DNA of 64,000 bases, taken from the NCBI GenBank assembly GCA_033065855.1, contig JAVXUO010002909.1, forward strand, positions 62,001 through 126,000. The letters are read 5' to 3'. Positions within the stretch are counted from its first letter, which is position 1, and every line of letters begins with the position of its first letter. This DNA is from Escallonia rubra (lineage: Eukaryota; Streptophyta; Magnoliopsida; Escalloniales; Escalloniaceae). The notes below the pieces were generated by a model. It saw nothing but the letters and a program-made list of their open reading frames with translations. It was not told where the DNA came from and made no database searches. Made by a program: the position numbers and the translations under genes. Shown piece after piece: positions 61,201 to 64,000 of the stretch.

Positions 61201-61357
61201 AAATCAGGACAATGACATTGAGGAAGACTTCTCTTATGGAGAAAGTGGTACTGAGTTAATGTTTGCCACAGCTGGTGATGGGCTTGCTGGTGCTCAGTTG
61301 TTGGACGAGGATTTGAACTTTATCCAACTTGATGACCTTGTTTACGATTGTTTCTAA
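58228..61357 (+). pseudogene. BED/DUF659/hAT-dimerisation gene, second paralogue, broken
   Basis: The first recognisable exon (to 59802) begins in a BED finger that has lost its first Cys (KFGLLCGNRYNGGIRRMKVH, normally CxxC), then covers a DUF659-like region (WRKYGCTIMLDDLG, NCPGGTFFLKS). A TAG stop at 59497 interrupts RYAT/EIRSFFG, and a frameshift lies near 59685. Later exons are well formed: 59900-60018 (EWWDTFGNGTPELKRMALRI, hAT dimerisation motif) and 60782-61357 (IHSKNINRLEQKRLNDLVFV to DLVYDCF), joined by proper GT-AG sites. The last exon has a 16-residue duplication (FDDDKTQPPDPGSCKE / FDDNETQPLDPESCKE) and an acidic tail. No start codon or first exon was found upstream. It is a separate paralogue of 20306-23340, not a copy of it. 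Confidence 0.82.
60351..60498. repeat. Interrupted repeat in an intron of the second BED/hAT-type gene
   Basis: TGCCTGATGCTGCTGCCTGCATA near 60357 recurs near 60467 as TGCCTGATGCGCGCTGCTGCCTGCATA, with ACTACGCAT words between. Spacer about 110 bp. Confidence 0.6.
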
Positions 61358-61598
61358 ACTGAGATCCAATTGAGTACTTTAACAAGTTGTCATTTGCGTG
61401 TACAAATATGTTCTACTGTATTTCATTTTGGAACAATTACTTTTGCTGGTAATGACAACTATTTTCCTCTTTTGCCCCTTAATCTTGTCGGATAATGTTG
61501 ACAACATATACTTTGTCCTTAACAATACTGGAGAAATTTGATGATGGCAATTGGTGCTTGTAACTTCCCTCACCAAACTGTAGTTCTTAAAGTTTAAA

Positions 61599-61935
61599 AA
61601 CATTTACTTTTGCTCATTTTTGTTGGTAAGTAGAGTTCCTATACAGTGGCTTGGACATACTCTATCAAGTGTTCATTTACTCCATAAATAACAGCCTGGA
61701 GTGTTCATTTCCCTCACCAACCTTGAGTATATCGTAAAGAAAAAAAGGAAGCATCTCTTAAAATTTAGAAACGCTCATTTTTGTTCACTTTTGCTGGTAA
61801 ATAGAGTATCTTCTGTACAGTGGCTTGGACAACTTTTTCAAGTGTTCATTTAGTCCATAAATAACAACCACCTGGAGTGTTCATTTCCCTCACCAACCAG
61901 GAGTATATTACAGAGAAAAAAAAGAAGCATTCCAG
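61599..61935. repeat. Imperfect tandem repeat, period about 175 bp
   Basis: The order TACAGTGGCTTGGACA, CAAGTGTTCATTTA, CCATAAATAACA, TGGAGTGTTCATTTCCCTCA, GAGTATAT and AAGAAGCAT occurs twice, from about 61604 and about 61780, just downstream of the second BED/hAT-type gene. Confidence 0.75.
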
Positions 61936-62663
61936 AAATAACAACAACGGTTTATATTGCAAAACAATATGTAGTCACTTGCAATAGAACATGTTCACCA
62001 CTTCTAGCTGGTATGCATTTGCACATATTACATGAGGAAAAAGAAGGCATTTCGTTAAAATGGTGAACAAAACACAGGTTGAGGGCTAAAATTTTCTAAA
62101 TCTTGGCAAGCAACCCGCTACACATCTGCCTTGTGACAACAAAAGGAGACTTTGGCATTTGCTAAATCTTGACAACATCTAAGCAGTCATCCATAAGGTG
62201 TTTGATCAGACAACCTGCATAATTAAATTAAACATGAAAGCATATGAACTTTGTGAGTACTAAATGAAGTTTCAATTATTTTGAAACCTTTAGGCTACTA
62301 ACGTAATGCCCTTGTGCGCTATACAACCAATAGGTGAATCAAAACTTAAAGTCAATGTCTACACATCTAAACTTGCAACCTAGTTTGTGTGGTCTTTTTT
62401 GAAACTAGAACATAAAGGAGAGGTTAAAGATAACATAAAGATGAAAAGTTACCTTGTTCTTAATGCTGATCTTCTTTGGCAAAAGAGAAGCACAGAAGTA
62501 AGGAAATGCTTAAGCTTAGGTCCTGTCACATTGTCACATAACATTCCATGAGCAAAGAGAGGCAAAAGGAGAAGGGGGAGAACAAAGATTTTTGGGAACA
62601 CCGGTAACAGTCTTAGGTTTCCGCGGCTTAATAAGCATTGAATTCAGAGTTATTAATGCCATA
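61936..62663. other. Intergenic, nothing recognised
   Basis: No open frame of note, RNA gene or repeat end was seen. Confidence 0.5.
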
Positions 62664-62858
62664 AAAAAGGGCCCGGGCTCGACCCGACCCTAAAATTAGG
62701 GCCTAGGGCTTGGGTTTGGACAGGGCTTGGATTTCCCAACTTTGGGCCAGGGCCCGGCCCGATTTCTCAGGCCCGAAGCCTTGTCTGGCCCGACCCATTT
62801 TCTGGCCCTCTGGGCCCTGGTTAGGCCCTCCTAAGCCCGGCCCTTTGACACCTCTAGC
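62664..62858 (-). mobile_element. GGGCC-rich hAT-type MITE fragment
   Basis: A GC-rich island full of GGCCC and GGGCC words in AT-rich surroundings. Read on the minus strand it starts near 62858 with TAGAGGTGTCAAAGGGCCGG, a start I associate with dispersed hAT-type plant elements. The other end is not preserved. Confidence 0.5.
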
Positions 62859-62963
62859 TTGACCGAAGTACGACATACGAAGTGAAATAGTTAGGAGGCC
62901 GGAAAGGGGTAGAGAGCCTCTTCGGCGGGAGAGACCCTCCCGTTGATTCAAAATGTCAGTTTA

Positions 62964-63000
62964 CACACACACACACACACAGGGAAAGAGAGAGAGAGAG
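62964..63000. repeat. (CA)n and (GA)n microsatellites
   Basis: A CA run of about nine units is followed by AGGGAAA and a GA run of about seven units. Confidence 0.9.
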
Positions 63001-64000
63001 TCACATCGTACTTTTTACTTTGTTGGACAATCATATTACTTGGTATGATAAAAAGTGAAGAAAGTTCAATCTTGTAAGAGACGATTGTTAATACGAGCAA
63101 TTTAAGCAAACAACTCGTATAAGCCCCGTTCACATAACCCATCCGGGGTCTAGTCCTCATAGTGCCACCACGAGTATGAGTGAAGTACCCTATCAAGGTC
63201 TATTTCTCACATTCCCATTAGAGGTTTAGCAAATTAGTAGCCCGCGCAGCATAATAATAGTATTGGCGGTGGCAGTAGTGATTGGGGTGATTGTATGACA
63301 GTGTTGATAATAATGGTGAAGACGGCTTAACGGAGTTGGCCATGATGGTGGTTGCATTGTTGGTAATGACAAGATATTAGTGGCGGCAACTATTACAAAT
63401 GGTGACAATGACGACAACGGTGGGCGATAGCATAATATGGTGGTGATGATGAATGCATTTTTAAGTTTGTTTGGCCTTTTCAGCTGATTAGGCAACTGAC
63501 ACAATGCCCGACTTATTAGCTCCTATGAGGATTAATTTTATCTACAGTTTGGACTGTAGTCTTCTGGCTACAACTTTTTATGTAGTCATAACTTATGGTC
63601 AACCAATATGGTTAGTGAAATATTCGTAGAAATCTTTAGCGACAAAGCTTATAGCACTTTTTGGCGTTACCAATCAAATATCATCGACTGTATATAATTG
63701 TCATTACCTGGGAGTCTACAACCCCGGTTGCAGTAAAAATATTTCTTCCTAAATTATGGGAAAAGAAACTTATGCTACTTTTTAAGTTCCTGAAATCTAA
63801 TTGTTAAGTATAATAAAGCTGAAACTTAGGGAAAGTTAGTATTTTTTTTTTATACTTGACATGTCTATTATTTTGTCAGTTGCAATTCAACCAATTAAAT
63901 TGCTTTCATAGTTATCTCTCTTCCGAGTCCCATGTCCCACTTAAAAATTTTATTAATAGATTTGTGATACCAACAATTCCTATAATTTTGCCAAAACTCT
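63001..64000. other. Intergenic, GGT-rich block then AT-rich DNA
   Basis: 63245-63450 is another diverged GGT/GATG-rich block like 1125-1400. The rest is AT-rich without a recognised gene. Confidence 0.5.

Overview
The window is nuclear DNA of a flowering plant, most likely a eudicot: it is AT-rich, its genes have many GT-AG introns, and it carries plant-only families (an L-type lectin receptor kinase, a group I Pumilio, Mutator and hAT elements, tRNA-derived SINEs, a Copia element). I cannot name the species.

Layout. 0-4.5 kb is transposon-rich intergenic DNA with a non-autonomous hAT element whose 8-bp target duplication is intact. 4.5-13.2 kb holds a complete nine-exon Pumilio gene (+), encoding 1009 aa with eight PUF repeats and with several short uORFs in its leader. 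Converging on it is a decayed 2-oxoglutarate/Fe(II) dioxygenase (-, 13.3-14.0 kb). 14-19.7 kb has no gene I can defend. 20.3-23.3 kb is an intact BED-zinc-finger/DUF659/hAT-dimerisation gene of 753 aa. 25.1-27.2 kb is an intact single-exon L-type lectin receptor kinase (-), closest to Arabidopsis LECRKS4. 57.4-61.4 kb holds a second, broken BED/DUF659/hAT-type gene.

The rest is a layered duplication. The DNA from intron 2 (counting the leader intron as intron 1) of the intact BED gene to about 35.13 kb (unit U1, 22.5-35.1) is repeated directly in tandem from 35.165 kb (U2, to 48.2). The 3' part of U2 is repeated again at 48.24-52.92 (U3), about 99% alike by eye. Each copy supplies empty sites for insertions in the others, so events can be ordered: U1/U2 duplication; then a SINE, a MITE and a hAT element in the U2 lineage; then U2/U3 duplication with a filler that looks copied from both sides of the break; then a hAT MITE in U2 only. 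The Copia element, another hAT MITE and a nested MULE also lie in U2, but in a part that U3 lacks. U1 alone holds the lectin kinase, a Pack-MULE and a 4-kb non-coding LTR-like fossil.

The most notable content is two gene-capturing Mutator-like elements with 9-bp target duplications: one (28.08-29.75 kb) carries a piece of the TPLATE endocytic-adaptor gene; the other (40.92-42.35 kb), nested in a hAT MITE that sits in a duplicated exon, carries a CAF1 deadenylase piece and, on the opposite strand, the 5' end of another plant gene.
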